Positions 34,059 to 42,713 of a stretch of 64,000 bases of DNA are shown here, in pieces. The translations under genes and the position numbers were made by a program. The stretch is from Brachybacterium sp. P6-10-X1. GTDB taxonomy: Bacteria; Actinomycetota; Actinomycetes; Actinomycetales; Dermabacteraceae. The notes beneath the pieces are model-generated. The model searched no databases and was not told where the DNA came from. It was given only the letters and a program-made list of their open reading frames with translations. The DNA lies in assembly GCF_001969445.1 (NCBI RefSeq), contig NZ_CP017297.1, forward strand, positions 1,922,001-1,986,000, given 5' to 3'. The stretch's first letter is position 1. Each line of letters starts with the position of its first letter.

Positions 34059-34703
34059 TCAATCGGCCTCGCGCGGCGCCCCCCTCTCCGAGACGTGAGC
34101 GCTGAGCAGGTCCGCGAACTGCTCGGAATCGCCATCGCGGAAGTGCTCCCACAGCTGCACGTGCTCCGCGATCCCGCGCTCGCCGCGCTCCAGCTGCTCT
34201 TCCCCGTCGGCCGAGAGCGCGAAGCGGTGCCGGTCGGCCAGTCGGTCGTACAGCTCCAGCTGCACCTGGTTCCCGCCCGCCTCGACGAATCCACGATGGA
34301 AGGCCTGCAGCAGGCCCACGAAGGTGTGCAGGTCGTGGGCGCGCAGGGCGGACCTCTGGTCCTCGATGGTCTCCGCGAGCTGCGCCGCGATCCGCGCGCG
34401 ATCATCGGGTGCGGCACGCTCCGCCCCGGCCCGCTCCAGCAGGACCCGCGTCTCGGCGAGCTCGGAGACTGCCCGCTGGCTGAGCCCGCGGACGAGGGCC
34501 CCGCGCTGGGGATAGATGCTGATCCATCCCTCGTCCTGCAGACGCGACAGCGCGGTCCGCACGGGGGTACGGCTCATCTCGAGCTGCGAAGCCAGCCCGG
34601 ACTCGCCGAGCATCGTGCCCGGCGGGACGTCTCCATCGAGGATCTGCTCGCGAATGCTCTGGTACGCGCGATCGGCGGCGCTGGGCACACGGTCCTCCTG
34701 CAT
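34059..34703 (-). CDS. GntR-family transcriptional regulator, FCD subfamily
   Basis: 214 residues from ATG 34703 (AGGAGG 9 nt upstream). N-terminal winged HTH at about 8-70 (ESGLASQLEMSRTPVRTALSRLQDEG). The C-terminal all-helical FCD domain at about 80-205 includes FHRGFVEAGGNQVQLELYDRL and HVQLWEHFRDGD; the two His are candidate metal/ligand residues. Probably represses the downstream MFS gene in response to a small organic acid (inference). Confidence 0.9.
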   Translation of the reverse strand: MQEDRVPSAADRAYQSIREQILDGDVPPGTMLGESGLASQLEMSRTPVRTALSRLQDEGWISIYPQRGALVRGLSQRAVSELAETRVLLERAGAERAAPDDRARIAAQLAETIEDQRSALRAHDLHTFVGLLQAFHRGFVEAGGNQVQLELYDRLADRHRFALSADGEEQLERGERGIAEHVQLWEHFRDGDSEQFADLLSAHVSERGAPREAD

Positions 34704-34852
34704 CGTCGGCGGCCTCCTGCGCGAGCTGTGCGGCGCCGTCTGTGCGTGGCGCGCTGGACCCACAGTACCGAGATCCTCCGGAGGGGTCTCGACCCGGCTC
34801 GTCGGTCGGCGCCGGAGGAGGACGGCGGGACGTGGGCCGGGAGGTCCTCCCC

Positions 34853-35938
34853 TCAGGGAGTCGGCAGCCGACCTCCGGTGGGTCGGCTCTCGCAGAGCGG
34901 GGCCTCGGCATCCGCGACAGCGGCCGGGGGCGCGCTCGGGCCGCCGTCATGGTCGCGCGGGACCGGCATCGTTGCGCTCCGTCCCGGGGCCGGAAGGGTG
35001 TAGAGGAAGCCGGTCGCCGGGCGCAGGAGCACGGCGAGCACGCAGACCCCGAGCGTGACCAGGACGAAGAGCGCGGTCGTCGCACGGCTCGGGGGCAGGT
35101 CGAGGTGCCGGGCGAGAAGCTCGATGACCGGGAGGTGGACGAGGTACAGCACGATCGAGTGGCGCCCCAGCCACTCCAGCATGCGCACCGCCCGGATCCG
35201 GGGCAGCCGCTGGGCGAGGGCGACGCCCGCGAGCACGGCGACCAGCACCACCAGCTGGGAGAGGATCGGCACCTCCGGGTCCCGATCGATCCGCACGGCG
35301 AAGGCCGCCCATCCCAGGGCCAGGAGAAGTCCGGGAGCGAGGACCCACAGCGGCATCCTGCGGACCAGCACGATCCGGCGCAGCGCGGCGCCCGCGAAGA
35401 AGAACACGGCGTAGTACACGAACTTGTCGGGCCGGTAGCTGGGATCGATGAGGGCGGACCCGAACATCTGCATCACGGTCCAGGCCGCCAGGCTCGCCAG
35501 CGCCACCCACCCGGGCGCGACCCTCCGGGTGAGCAGGCCGACGACGTAGTACACGAACAGCGCCAGCAGGAACCAGGTGTACATGCCGTTGACCCACCAC
35601 AGCGGGTCGGTGCCGAACCCCCACCCCATGATCGCCAGCATGAGCACGGACCACAGCAGCCACGGCCACAGCAGGCTGCGCACCTTGCCGATCAGGAAGC
35701 GGCCGGCCGGCTTCTCCAGCGACCGCGGCAGCAGGATGCCGGAGGCGAACAGCAGCGCCGGCATGCGGAACGGTTTGGCGGCCTCGGAGAGCAGCACGGC
35801 CTCGTGCGCGGTGCCGCCGTCCCAGATCTGCTGGACGATGCTGATGTGGTGGACGATCACCAGCAGGATCGCCGCACCCCGCAGCAGGTCCATCCAGTGC
35901 TGCCGCCCCTGCGGGGGTCCGGGCTCGAGACTGCTCAT
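34853..35938 (-). CDS. Acyltransferase-3 family membrane protein
   Basis: 361 residues from ATG 35938, about ten membrane helices. The active-site-type His pair is in LVIVHHISIVQQ near residue 29, after WMDLLRGAAILL. It resembles OafA/YrhL-like O-acyltransferases that modify cell-surface glycans. The extended frame to 36259 is Arg-rich noise and was not used. Confidence 0.85.
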   Translation of the reverse strand: MSSLEPGPPQGRQHWMDLLRGAAILLVIVHHISIVQQIWDGGTAHEAVLLSEAAKPFRMPALLFASGILLPRSLEKPAGRFLIGKVRSLLWPWLLWSVLMLAIMGWGFGTDPLWWVNGMYTWFLLALFVYYVVGLLTRRVAPGWVALASLAAWTVMQMFGSALIDPSYRPDKFVYYAVFFFAGAALRRIVLVRRMPLWVLAPGLLLALGWAAFAVRIDRDPEVPILSQLVVLVAVLAGVALAQRLPRIRAVRMLEWLGRHSIVLYLVHLPVIELLARHLDLPPSRATTALFVLVTLGVCVLAVLLRPATGFLYTLPAPGRSATMPVPRDHDGGPSAPPAAVADAEAPLCESRPTGGRLPTP

Positions 35939-36245
35939 GGCGATCGAGCGTAGACGCACGCGGCGGGCCCGGCCTCGTCCGCGCCCCGGTCGCCCGGGGA
36001 ACATCGGGTGACGAGTCGGTGTCCGGGCGATGGCCGCGGTCCGGCGCATCGAGCGCGAGCAGGGCACGGTCGATGGACCGTGCGGGACGCGGGCACGGCG
36101 CGCCCGTCGTCTCGGGTGCGGATCACCCGTCGACCCGGTGGGGCAGAACGTGGCCGGACACACGTACCGCGCCCCGACCCGTCGGCCGTACCGTGTCAGT
36201 GGCACAAGAAGCCCTTCCTCCCCCTCCCCGGAGCACTCCCCCACG
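35939..36245. other. 307-bp divergent intergenic region
   Basis: Between the acyltransferase and the amino acid permease. TACGCT lies 8 nt before the acyltransferase ATG and may be its -10. I see no gene or clear operator in the rest. Confidence 0.45.
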
Positions 36246-37634
36246 ATGAGCACGTCCACGCAGGAGAACCCCTCCCCCGCCCCGACGCGGCGCCGACCCG
36301 GCCTGAAGGCCCGTCACCTCCACTTCATCGCCCTCGGCTCCGCGATCGGGACGGGCCTGTTCTACGGCTCGGCCGGCGCGATCCAGGCCGCCGGCCCCTC
36401 GGTGCTGCTGGTCTACCTGCTCGGCGGCGCGGTCGTGTACTTCATGCTGCGGGCGCTCGGCGAGATGGCGGTGCGGATGCCGATCTCCGGCTCCTTCGCC
36501 GAGTACACCCGCCGCTTCCTGGGCCCGTGGGCCGGGTACATCACCGGGTGGATGTTCGCCTTCGAGATGCTCATCGTGTGCCTCGCGGATCTCACCGCGA
36601 TCGCGATCTACATGGGATTCTGGTTCCCGGACACCGCGCAGTGGGTCTGGGTGGCGCTCACGCTGCTGATCGTGGGCGCCGCGAACCTCGCGAGCGTCCG
36701 CTGGTTCGGGGAGCTCGAGTTCGTGTTCACGATCGTCAAGGTCGCCGCGGTGGTCGCGATGATCCTCGGCGGTGCGGCGATCCTGGCGTTCGGCCTCGGC
36801 GCACGGACCGGCGGGAACCCGCTGGCGGACCTCACGGCCGACGGCGGCTTCTTCCCCCACGGCGCCGGCGGCATGATCAGCGCGTTCATCCTGGTGCTGT
36901 TCGCCTTCGGCGGCACGGAGATCATCGGAGTCGCGGGCACCGAGGCGGAGGACCCCGACACGGCCGTCCCGAAGGCGGTCAACACCGTGCCGGTGCGGAT
37001 CCTGCTGTTCTACGTGCTCGCGATCGGCGTGATCCTGCTGATCACCCCCTGGCGCACGATCACCGGCGAGCAGTCGCCGTTCGTGCAGATCTTCGACACC
37101 CTCGGCGTGAACTGGGCGGCGGCGGCGCTGAACGTCGTGGTGATCACGGCGGCGCTCTCGGCGATCAACGCGGACCTGTTCGGCGCCGGCCGGGTGGTCT
37201 CGGGGATGGCCCGGCAGCGCCTGGCGCCGCTCGCCTTCTCCCGCACCGTGCAGGGCGTCCCGGTGGTCACCACCGTGGCGATGCTCGGCGTGCTGGTCGT
37301 CGGCGTGGCGCTGAACTGGGCGCTGCCCGAGGCGGTGTTCACGATCGTCGCCTCGCTCGCGACCTTCGCGACGATCTTCGTGTGGCTGATGATCCTGCTC
37401 TCCCAGGTCGCCTCGCGCCGCGGCATGTCCTCCGCCGAGCGGGCGGCGCTGGTGTTCCCGGTGCCGCTGTGGCCCTACGGGCAGGCGTTCGCGATCGCGT
37501 TCATCCTGTGCACGATCGGGATCATGGTCTGGCAGCCCGCCTACCACCTGGCACTCGCGGTGGGGATCGGCTTCGTCGCGGTGATGTCGCTGCTCTATGG
37601 CGCGGTGGTCCGCCGACGGGTGGAGCACGGCTGA
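36246..37634 (+). CDS. Amino acid permease (APC superfamily, AAT-type)
   Basis: 462 residues, twelve helices. The first helix has IALGSAIGTGLFYGSAGAIQAAGP, the consensus AAT substrate/ion site. FAFGGTEIIGVAGTEAEDP (about residue 220) is the helix 6 motif of the proline/GABA/aromatic permease group. GGAG lies about 13 nt before the ATG. Substrate likely proline, GABA or an aromatic/histidine-type amino acid; no metabolic genes nearby to decide. Confidence 0.9.
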   Translation: MSTSTQENPSPAPTRRRPGLKARHLHFIALGSAIGTGLFYGSAGAIQAAGPSVLLVYLLGGAVVYFMLRALGEMAVRMPISGSFAEYTRRFLGPWAGYITGWMFAFEMLIVCLADLTAIAIYMGFWFPDTAQWVWVALTLLIVGAANLASVRWFGELEFVFTIVKVAAVVAMILGGAAILAFGLGARTGGNPLADLTADGGFFPHGAGGMISAFILVLFAFGGTEIIGVAGTEAEDPDTAVPKAVNTVPVRILLFYVLAIGVILLITPWRTITGEQSPFVQIFDTLGVNWAAAALNVVVITAALSAINADLFGAGRVVSGMARQRLAPLAFSRTVQGVPVVTTVAMLGVLVVGVALNWALPEAVFTIVASLATFATIFVWLMILLSQVASRRGMSSAERAALVFPVPLWPYGQAFAIAFILCTIGIMVWQPAYHLALAVGIGFVAVMSLLYGAVVRRRVEHG

Positions 37635-39004
37635 ACCGGCTCAGGCCGGTCGCGTCGCCTTCCCGTCGAGCCGGACGGAGCAGCTCGCGACGCCGACGGT
37701 GTGCGAGATCGGTGGATCCGCAGCAGCGCGATCGACCCCAGGCAGACGGCGATCGCCGTGGTCAGGGGTGTGGCCCCGGCCAGCAGGAGCAGCAGCACCG
37801 CGGCGAGCCCCAGCAGCACGCCCTGCAGGGCGCGTCGGGGAGAGTCCGTCGGCCATGGTGCGCGGCGGCGTTCGATCCCGCCGAGCAGCCACGCCACGCC
37901 GAGGGTGAGCAGGACCGTCCCGATCAGCCATACGGGCCGGGTCACCCACCACGCCGGGCTGGAGGGCTCGGGCAGCGGTCCGGCGCCGAGCAGGGCGAGG
38001 TGCGCGGAGGCCCCCGCCGCGAACAGCAGCACCGGCAGGTTCCACAGGTAGATCGTCATGGAGTGCGCCGTGACGAAGCGGGTGGATGCGGCGACGCGTG
38101 GACGCTCGCTGAGAGCCGTCAGCGGGCGCCGCAGCAGGGAGATCAGCAGGGTCTGGGCGAGGCCGACCAGCAGCAGCGCCGTCGTCGGCGGGTTCATGTG
38201 CGCGATGAGATCGGCGGACCACCCTCCGGCGGCGACGACCAGGACGAGGACCGTCACGGCCGCGATGCCCGCCGCCTTCCGCACCGGGACGGGGAGGCGC
38301 TCGAGGTGCCCGTCGGCGAGGAGGAATCCCAGCTGCTGCAGGGCGAGCCAGACGAAGGCGAGATTCGCGTAGCCGATCGCGTCGGCTCCGGTGGCGCCGC
38401 GCAGCACGTCGACCGCCACGGCCGCCGCGGCCAGAGCGGCGAACAGCGCCCACGGCGCCCGGGCGTGGAGTGCGAGCTGGGCGGGCAGCAGGGCCTGGCA
38501 GGCGAGGAACACGCCGAGGAACCACAGCGGTTCGCTGTAGCGCAGTCCGATCTCCCGGATCAGGTCGGCCGGGGCCCCTGCGCCCGGCAGCAGCGCGAGG
38601 CCGAGGCCGACGGCGCCGATCGTCGCCACGGCGGGCAGCAGGAGGCGGTGGACGCGTCCGGCCACGAAGGCGGTCGCGGTGCCGCCCCGCGCGAGGGAGC
38701 GGCGGTGCGCCACCAGTCCTGCGAAGCCACCGATGACGAAGAACACCGGCATCACCTGCAGGATCCAGGTGACCGGTGGATACCAGGCAGCACCCCGGGT
38801 GGCGTACTGGAGGGCCGGCCCCGACTCCCCGACCGTGGCGCTGACCTGCAGGCCGTGCAGGACGAGGATCGCGAGCAGGCAGAGCGCGCGGACCAGGTCG
38901 ATGCCGGTGTCCCGCGCGGCGGGCAGCGGCGGATGCCCCGTGGTGGACGGCGGTGCGGAGCGGCGGTCGGCCGGTGGGAGCGGCCGGCTCGGGCTGAGGG
39001 TCAT
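37595..39004 (-). CDS. Acyltransferase-3 family membrane protein
   Basis: 469 residues; AGGAGG lies 5 nt before the ATG. Roughly ten to eleven membrane helices. GIDLVRALCLLAILVLHGLQ (about 34-53) holds the His normally found in this family; VMPVFFVIGGFAG follows. The basic, low-complexity C-terminus overlaps the end of the convergent permease gene by 40 bp. Similar proteins acylate polysaccharides or antibiotics. Confidence 0.85.
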   Translation of the reverse strand: MTLSPSRPLPPADRRSAPPSTTGHPPLPAARDTGIDLVRALCLLAILVLHGLQVSATVGESGPALQYATRGAAWYPPVTWILQVMPVFFVIGGFAGLVAHRRSLARGGTATAFVAGRVHRLLLPAVATIGAVGLGLALLPGAGAPADLIREIGLRYSEPLWFLGVFLACQALLPAQLALHARAPWALFAALAAAAVAVDVLRGATGADAIGYANLAFVWLALQQLGFLLADGHLERLPVPVRKAAGIAAVTVLVLVVAAGGWSADLIAHMNPPTTALLLVGLAQTLLISLLRRPLTALSERPRVAASTRFVTAHSMTIYLWNLPVLLFAAGASAHLALLGAGPLPEPSSPAWWVTRPVWLIGTVLLTLGVAWLLGGIERRRAPWPTDSPRRALQGVLLGLAAVLLLLLAGATPLTTAIAVCLGSIALLRIHRSRTPSASRAAPSGSTGRRRDRPEPVQPCSTRRRTTAP

Positions 39005-39126
39005 GGGGGTCCTCCTCGGATCGTCGCGAGGAGATTAGGAGCGCGGCGCCCGAGGACACGTCGCCCGCAGGTGCGGTGTGGGCCCCCTACCGGGGAGTGA
39101 GTCCGCCGGGGCAGGCGGTACCGGAG

Positions 39127-39798
39127 TCAGGGGGCGGGCTCGACGAGGCCGTTGTCGAAGGCGAAGATCACGGCCTGGACCCGGTCGCGGGCGCCGATCT
39201 TCGTCAGCAGCCGGCCCACGTGGGTCTTCACGGTGTGGTCCGAGATGAACAGTTCCTGGCCGATCTCCCGGTTCGACAGGCCCCGGCCCAGCAGGACGAG
39301 CACCTCGCGCTCCCGCTCGGTGAGGCGGGCCAGCACGGCCGCTGCCCGCGGTCGCCGCGGCTTCCGCGCGGCGAACTGCGCGATCATCCGGCGGGTGATG
39401 CCCGGGGAGAGCAGCGCATCCCCGGCGGCGACCACGCGCACGGCGTGGGCGAGCTCGTGGGCGGAGGCGTCCTTGAGCAGGAACCCGCTGGCCCCGGCCT
39501 CGAGGGCGTCGTAGACGTAGTCGTCGATGTCGAAGGTGGTGAGCATGAGGATCCGCGGGGGGCGGGCGACAGGGCTCGCGGGGTCGAGGATGCGACGGGT
39601 CGCCTCGATCCCGTCCATCTCGGGCATCCGCACGTCCATGAGGATCACGTCGGGTTCGAGCCGTGCGGAGCGGGCGATCGCCTCGGTGCCGGTCTCGGCC
39701 TGGCCCACGACGCGCAGGTCCTCCTGGGCATCCAGGAGGGCGGCGAAGCCGGCACGGACCATCGCGGCGTCATCGGCGATCAGCACGGCGATGCTCAT
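39127..39798 (-). CDS. NarL/FixJ-family response regulator
   Basis: 223 residues. Receiver domain at about 3-125 with the acidic pair at DD, phospho-acceptor Asp in [14 protein letters not shown] (about 55) and Lys in FLLKDA. C-terminal LuxR-type HTH at about 152-217 ([21 protein letters not shown]). The start overlaps the histidine kinase stop (ATGA), so it is coupled to that gene. Target unknown; the neighbouring acyltransferase gene is a candidate. Confidence 0.93.
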   Translation of the reverse strand: MSIAVLIADDAAMVRAGFAALLDAQEDLRVVGQAETGTEAIARSARLEPDVILMDVRMPEMDGIEATRRILDPASPVARPPRILMLTTFDIDDYVYDALEAGASGFLLKDASAHELAHAVRVVAAGDALLSPGITRRMIAQFAARKPRRPRAAAVLARLTEREREVLVLLGRGLSNREIGQELFISDHTVKTHVGRLLTKIGARDRVQAVIFAFDNGLVEPAP

Positions 39799-41012
39799 GA
39801 GGATTCCTCCGGGTGGTCGGTGATGGGCAGGGCGGCCGTGACGGTCCAGCCGCCGTCGCGGTCGGGCCCGGCCTGCAGGCTCCCACCGAGCAGGGCGGCG
39901 CGCTCGCGCATTCCGCGCAGTCCGTGGCCGCCGCCTGGGGACTCACCCCCGGCGGAGTCCCCCGGGGCTCGGTTGTGGACCCGGATGATCAGGGTGTCCT
40001 GGGGGGCGTCGAGGACCACCTCGACCGGTGCGCCGGGAGCATGGCGCACGGCATTGCTCAGTGCTTCCTGCGTGATCCTGAACGCGGTGACCTGCACTCC
40101 CAGGGAGAGCGGGGGCGAGCCCACGGGCATGGACAGCCCGACCTCGGCCCCCGCCCGGCGGGCGCCCTCCACCAGCTCCGTGATGTCCTCGAGGCTCCTC
40201 TGCGGGGTGAGCTCCGGGGCGTGGTCCTCGGTGCGCAGCACCCCGAGCAGCCGCCGCATCTCCACCAGCGAGCCCCGTGCGGTCTCCGCGATCTCGCCGA
40301 ACTCACCGATCGCCTCGGGCGGCAGGTCGGAGATCCGGTACTCGGCGGTGGAGGCCTGCACCTGGATCAGCGAGGTGCTGTGCGCGACGATGTCGTGCAG
40401 CTCGCGGGCGATCCGCGTGCGCTCCTCGATCAGCAGCCGGCGCGCCTGCTCCGCGGCGGTGTGCTCCCTCTCCCGGTCCAGCTCCTCCCCGATGCGGAGT
40501 CGCCCGGCGATCAGCACGCCGACCAGGAGCGCGCCGGCGGCGAGCGAGACCGTCACCAACAGATCCACGCCCGTCGCCCCGCGCGGGACCGCGCCGGCGA
40601 ACAGGGAGCCGGTCACGAGGGACCCCGCGGCGGGGAGCGCCCAGGCCGCCAGGCCCGTCCGCCAGCCGTGGAAGGCCGTGACCACCAGCACGAACACGAC
40701 GAACGCGATCATCGCGGGAACGGACCACGGCCACGGCCAGGACAGGTCCCGCTCTGCGGAGACCAGCAGCGGGAGCACGATGGCCGCGACGCCGAACACG
40801 ACGATCGCGACCCGCGGTCGGGTCAGCGCCAGCAGGGGCGCTCCGCACAGCGCCGCGCCGGGTGGGATGGCCAGGGGCACCGCCGTGCCGTACCCGGCAG
40901 ACTGGAGCGCCACCAGCACCGTGAACAGCACGATCGCCACGGCCATGAGCACGATGAGCACCCAGGTGCGCCGGTAGGGCGTTCGAGGAGCTGGGGCGCT
41001 GAGAAGGTCCAC
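39795..41012 (-). CDS. Sensor histidine kinase (HisKA_3 type)
   Basis: 405 residues from GTG 41012. About five membrane segments in residues 15-165. A dimerisation/phosphoacceptor helix follows, with His in [20 protein letters not shown] (about 215), then a HATPase domain ending [16 protein letters not shown]. Partner of the downstream response regulator; such pairs often sense envelope stress. TAGGGT 6 nt upstream of the GTG implies a leaderless transcript. Confidence 0.93.
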   Translation of the reverse strand: MDLLSAPAPRTPYRRTWVLIVLMAVAIVLFTVLVALQSAGYGTAVPLAIPPGAALCGAPLLALTRPRVAIVVFGVAAIVLPLLVSAERDLSWPWPWSVPAMIAFVVFVLVVTAFHGWRTGLAAWALPAAGSLVTGSLFAGAVPRGATGVDLLVTVSLAAGALLVGVLIAGRLRIGEELDREREHTAAEQARRLLIEERTRIARELHDIVAHSTSLIQVQASTAEYRISDLPPEAIGEFGEIAETARGSLVEMRRLLGVLRTEDHAPELTPQRSLEDITELVEGARRAGAEVGLSMPVGSPPLSLGVQVTAFRITQEALSNAVRHAPGAPVEVVLDAPQDTLIIRVHNRAPGDSAGGESPGGGHGLRGMRERAALLGGSLQAGPDRDGGWTVTAALPITDHPEESS

Positions 41013-41018
41013 GCCGTG

Positions 41019-41024
41019 ACCCTA
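41019..41024 (-). promoter_or_regulatory. -10 element (TAGGGT) for the kinase/regulator operon
   Basis: TAGGGT, 6 nt, GTG at 41012. Confidence 0.55.
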
Positions 41025-41133
41025 CGGAGCAGGTGCCCGGGTCCGCATCGGCCAGGAGTAGGGGTGGCGGTGGTACCTGCGAGGGAGCATCCGGCCGTCG
41101 CCGGTCCTGAGGCAGCGTTCCCGTCGCAGCATC

Positions 41134-41336
41134 TCAGGCGACCGGTGGCGGAGCCTGGTCCCTCGTGGCTCGGTCGCGAGCGTCCGGAGTTCTGTGTCGT
41201 GTCGTGACCAGCACGGCTGCCGGCCCGATGGCGATCGGCGGGATGAGCAGCAGGTCTCTGACGCCGGTATGGTCGACCAGGTGCCCGGCGAGCGCATTTC
41301 CGACGGCGCTCCTCGCCCGGCCGATGGGTCGTCGCG
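41134..41336 (-). pseudogene. Possible remnant of an MFS-type transporter C-terminus
   Basis: In a frame different from the intact MFS gene just upstream, the stretch reads ARSAVGNALAGHLVDHTGVR followed by a hydrophobic DLLLIPPIAIGPAAVLV and a stop at 41134. This resembles the last helix pair of an MFS protein. No start or upstream part exists. It may be the tail of a gene deleted when the present MFS gene arrived. The rest of the 41025-41336 gap shows nothing. Confidence 0.35.
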
Positions 41337-42713
41337 TCAGCGCCGGGCCTGGGCCTCTCGGGGCGAGGTGTCGGGAAGCAGCAAGGACACGAGGACCCCG
41401 AGAACCGCCACGGCGACCAGCACCACGAACAGCACGAGGAAGCCGTCCGGCGGTGACGGCGCCAGCGGGCCGGCCAGCAGGGCTGACCCGAGGATGCTGC
41501 CGAGGTAGCGGCTCGCGAAGAACACGCCGGTCGCCGTTCCGGTGTCGGACTCCGCGACGTCGTACAGGGCGCCCAGCTGGAACGGCGTCATCGACAGCCC
41601 CACCCCTGCGCCGAGGACGGCCAGGCACACCGCAAGGGCCACCGGTGGCCAGCTGCTCGCCCCCACGGCCAGCAGCACGAGCCCTGCGGTCATCACCCCG
41701 AGCCCCGTCGTGGCAGGGCGCCGGGGGCCGACCTTGTCCACCAGGCGACCGCCCAGGATCGCGACCGGCGCCGAGGCGACGGTCAGCGCCCCCAGGACGA
41801 GCCCGATGGTGAGCTCCGTCCGCCCCTCGGCGTGCAGGAGCAGCGGCAGGGCCAGCAGCGTCACGTAGAAGGCGAGGTTCGACAGCGCGATCCCTGCCGA
41901 GGCCGAGGCGAAACTGCGCACGGCGAACAGGCGCGGCTGGAGCACTGGACCCTCCCGTCGCAGCTCATACAGGACGAACCCGCCGGCCGCGGCCGCCAGG
42001 ACGACCCAGGCCAGGATCGCGCCCGTCCCCTGCGGCCCGAGGTCGAGCATCAGGGTGAGGCCCACCAGCAGCGCCGACAGCCAGATCCCGCCCAGGACGT
42101 CGAACCGCGGGGCCTTCCCATGATCCGCACCGCGAGGGATCACCCACCAGCCCAGCAGCAGAGCCGCCCCGGTCAGGGGCAGGTTGACCAGGAAGATGGC
42201 CGGCCAGCTGCCCAGCGCGACCAGGCCACCGCCGATCACGGGGCCGACGGCCGCCGCGAGCGGCAGGACGGCCCCGACGATGCCGAACGCGCGTCCGACC
42301 CGATCCGGAGACGCGGTAGCCCGCATCATCGCCATGGCGTTGGGGGCGACCAGCGCCCCGGCGACGGCCTGGCCGACCCGGCAGAGGATCAGCATCCACA
42401 GCGCCGGGGCGATCACTGCCAGGGCGGAGGCCACGAACGCCAGGCCGAATCCGCCCAGCACGACGGGCCGTCGACCGACGCGGTCGCCGAGCTTGCCGGC
42501 CACGGGCTGCAGGGCGGCCGTCGCGATGAGGTAGGCGGTGACCAGCCAGCTCATCGAGGCGCTCGAGACCGCGAAGTGCTCTGCCATCCCCGGCAGCGCC
42601 ACCGCGATCATGGTCGAGTTCAGGGGCCCGACCACGGTGCCGCACAGGACCACCGCGACGATCAGCCGCGGCCGGCCCACCGGGGTGGGTGCAGCGGGAT
42701 CGGCCGTGGTCAT
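41337..42713 (-). CDS. MFS transporter, drug:H+ antiporter-like
   Basis: 458 residues, twelve or more helices. Motif A reads GKLGDRVGRRPVVLGG (about 74-89), and the helix 5 region has AVLPLAAAVGPVIGGGLV, the antiporter motif C pattern. Likely exports a hydrophobic drug. Overlaps the stop of the rifampin-phosphotransferase-like gene by 4 nt, so the two are co-translated. Confidence 0.9.
   Translation of the reverse strand: MTTADPAAPTPVGRPRLIVAVVLCGTVVGPLNSTMIAVALPGMAEHFAVSSASMSWLVTAYLIATAALQPVAGKLGDRVGRRPVVLGGFGLAFVASALAVIAPALWMLILCRVGQAVAGALVAPNAMAMMRATASPDRVGRAFGIVGAVLPLAAAVGPVIGGGLVALGSWPAIFLVNLPLTGAALLLGWWVIPRGADHGKAPRFDVLGGIWLSALLVGLTLMLDLGPQGTGAILAWVVLAAAAGGFVLYELRREGPVLQPRLFAVRSFASASAGIALSNLAFYVTLLALPLLLHAEGRTELTIGLVLGALTVASAPVAILGGRLVDKVGPRRPATTGLGVMTAGLVLLAVGASSWPPVALAVCLAVLGAGVGLSMTPFQLGALYDVAESDTGTATGVFFASRYLGSILGSALLAGPLAPSPPDGFLVLFVVLVAVAVLGVLVSLLLPDTSPREAQARR

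Noticed and set aside
36008-39100. 1030-residue plus-strand ORF
   Set aside because: High-GC shadow frame overlapping the permease and the reverse complement of the acyltransferase; Arg/Gly/Pro-rich with no domain.
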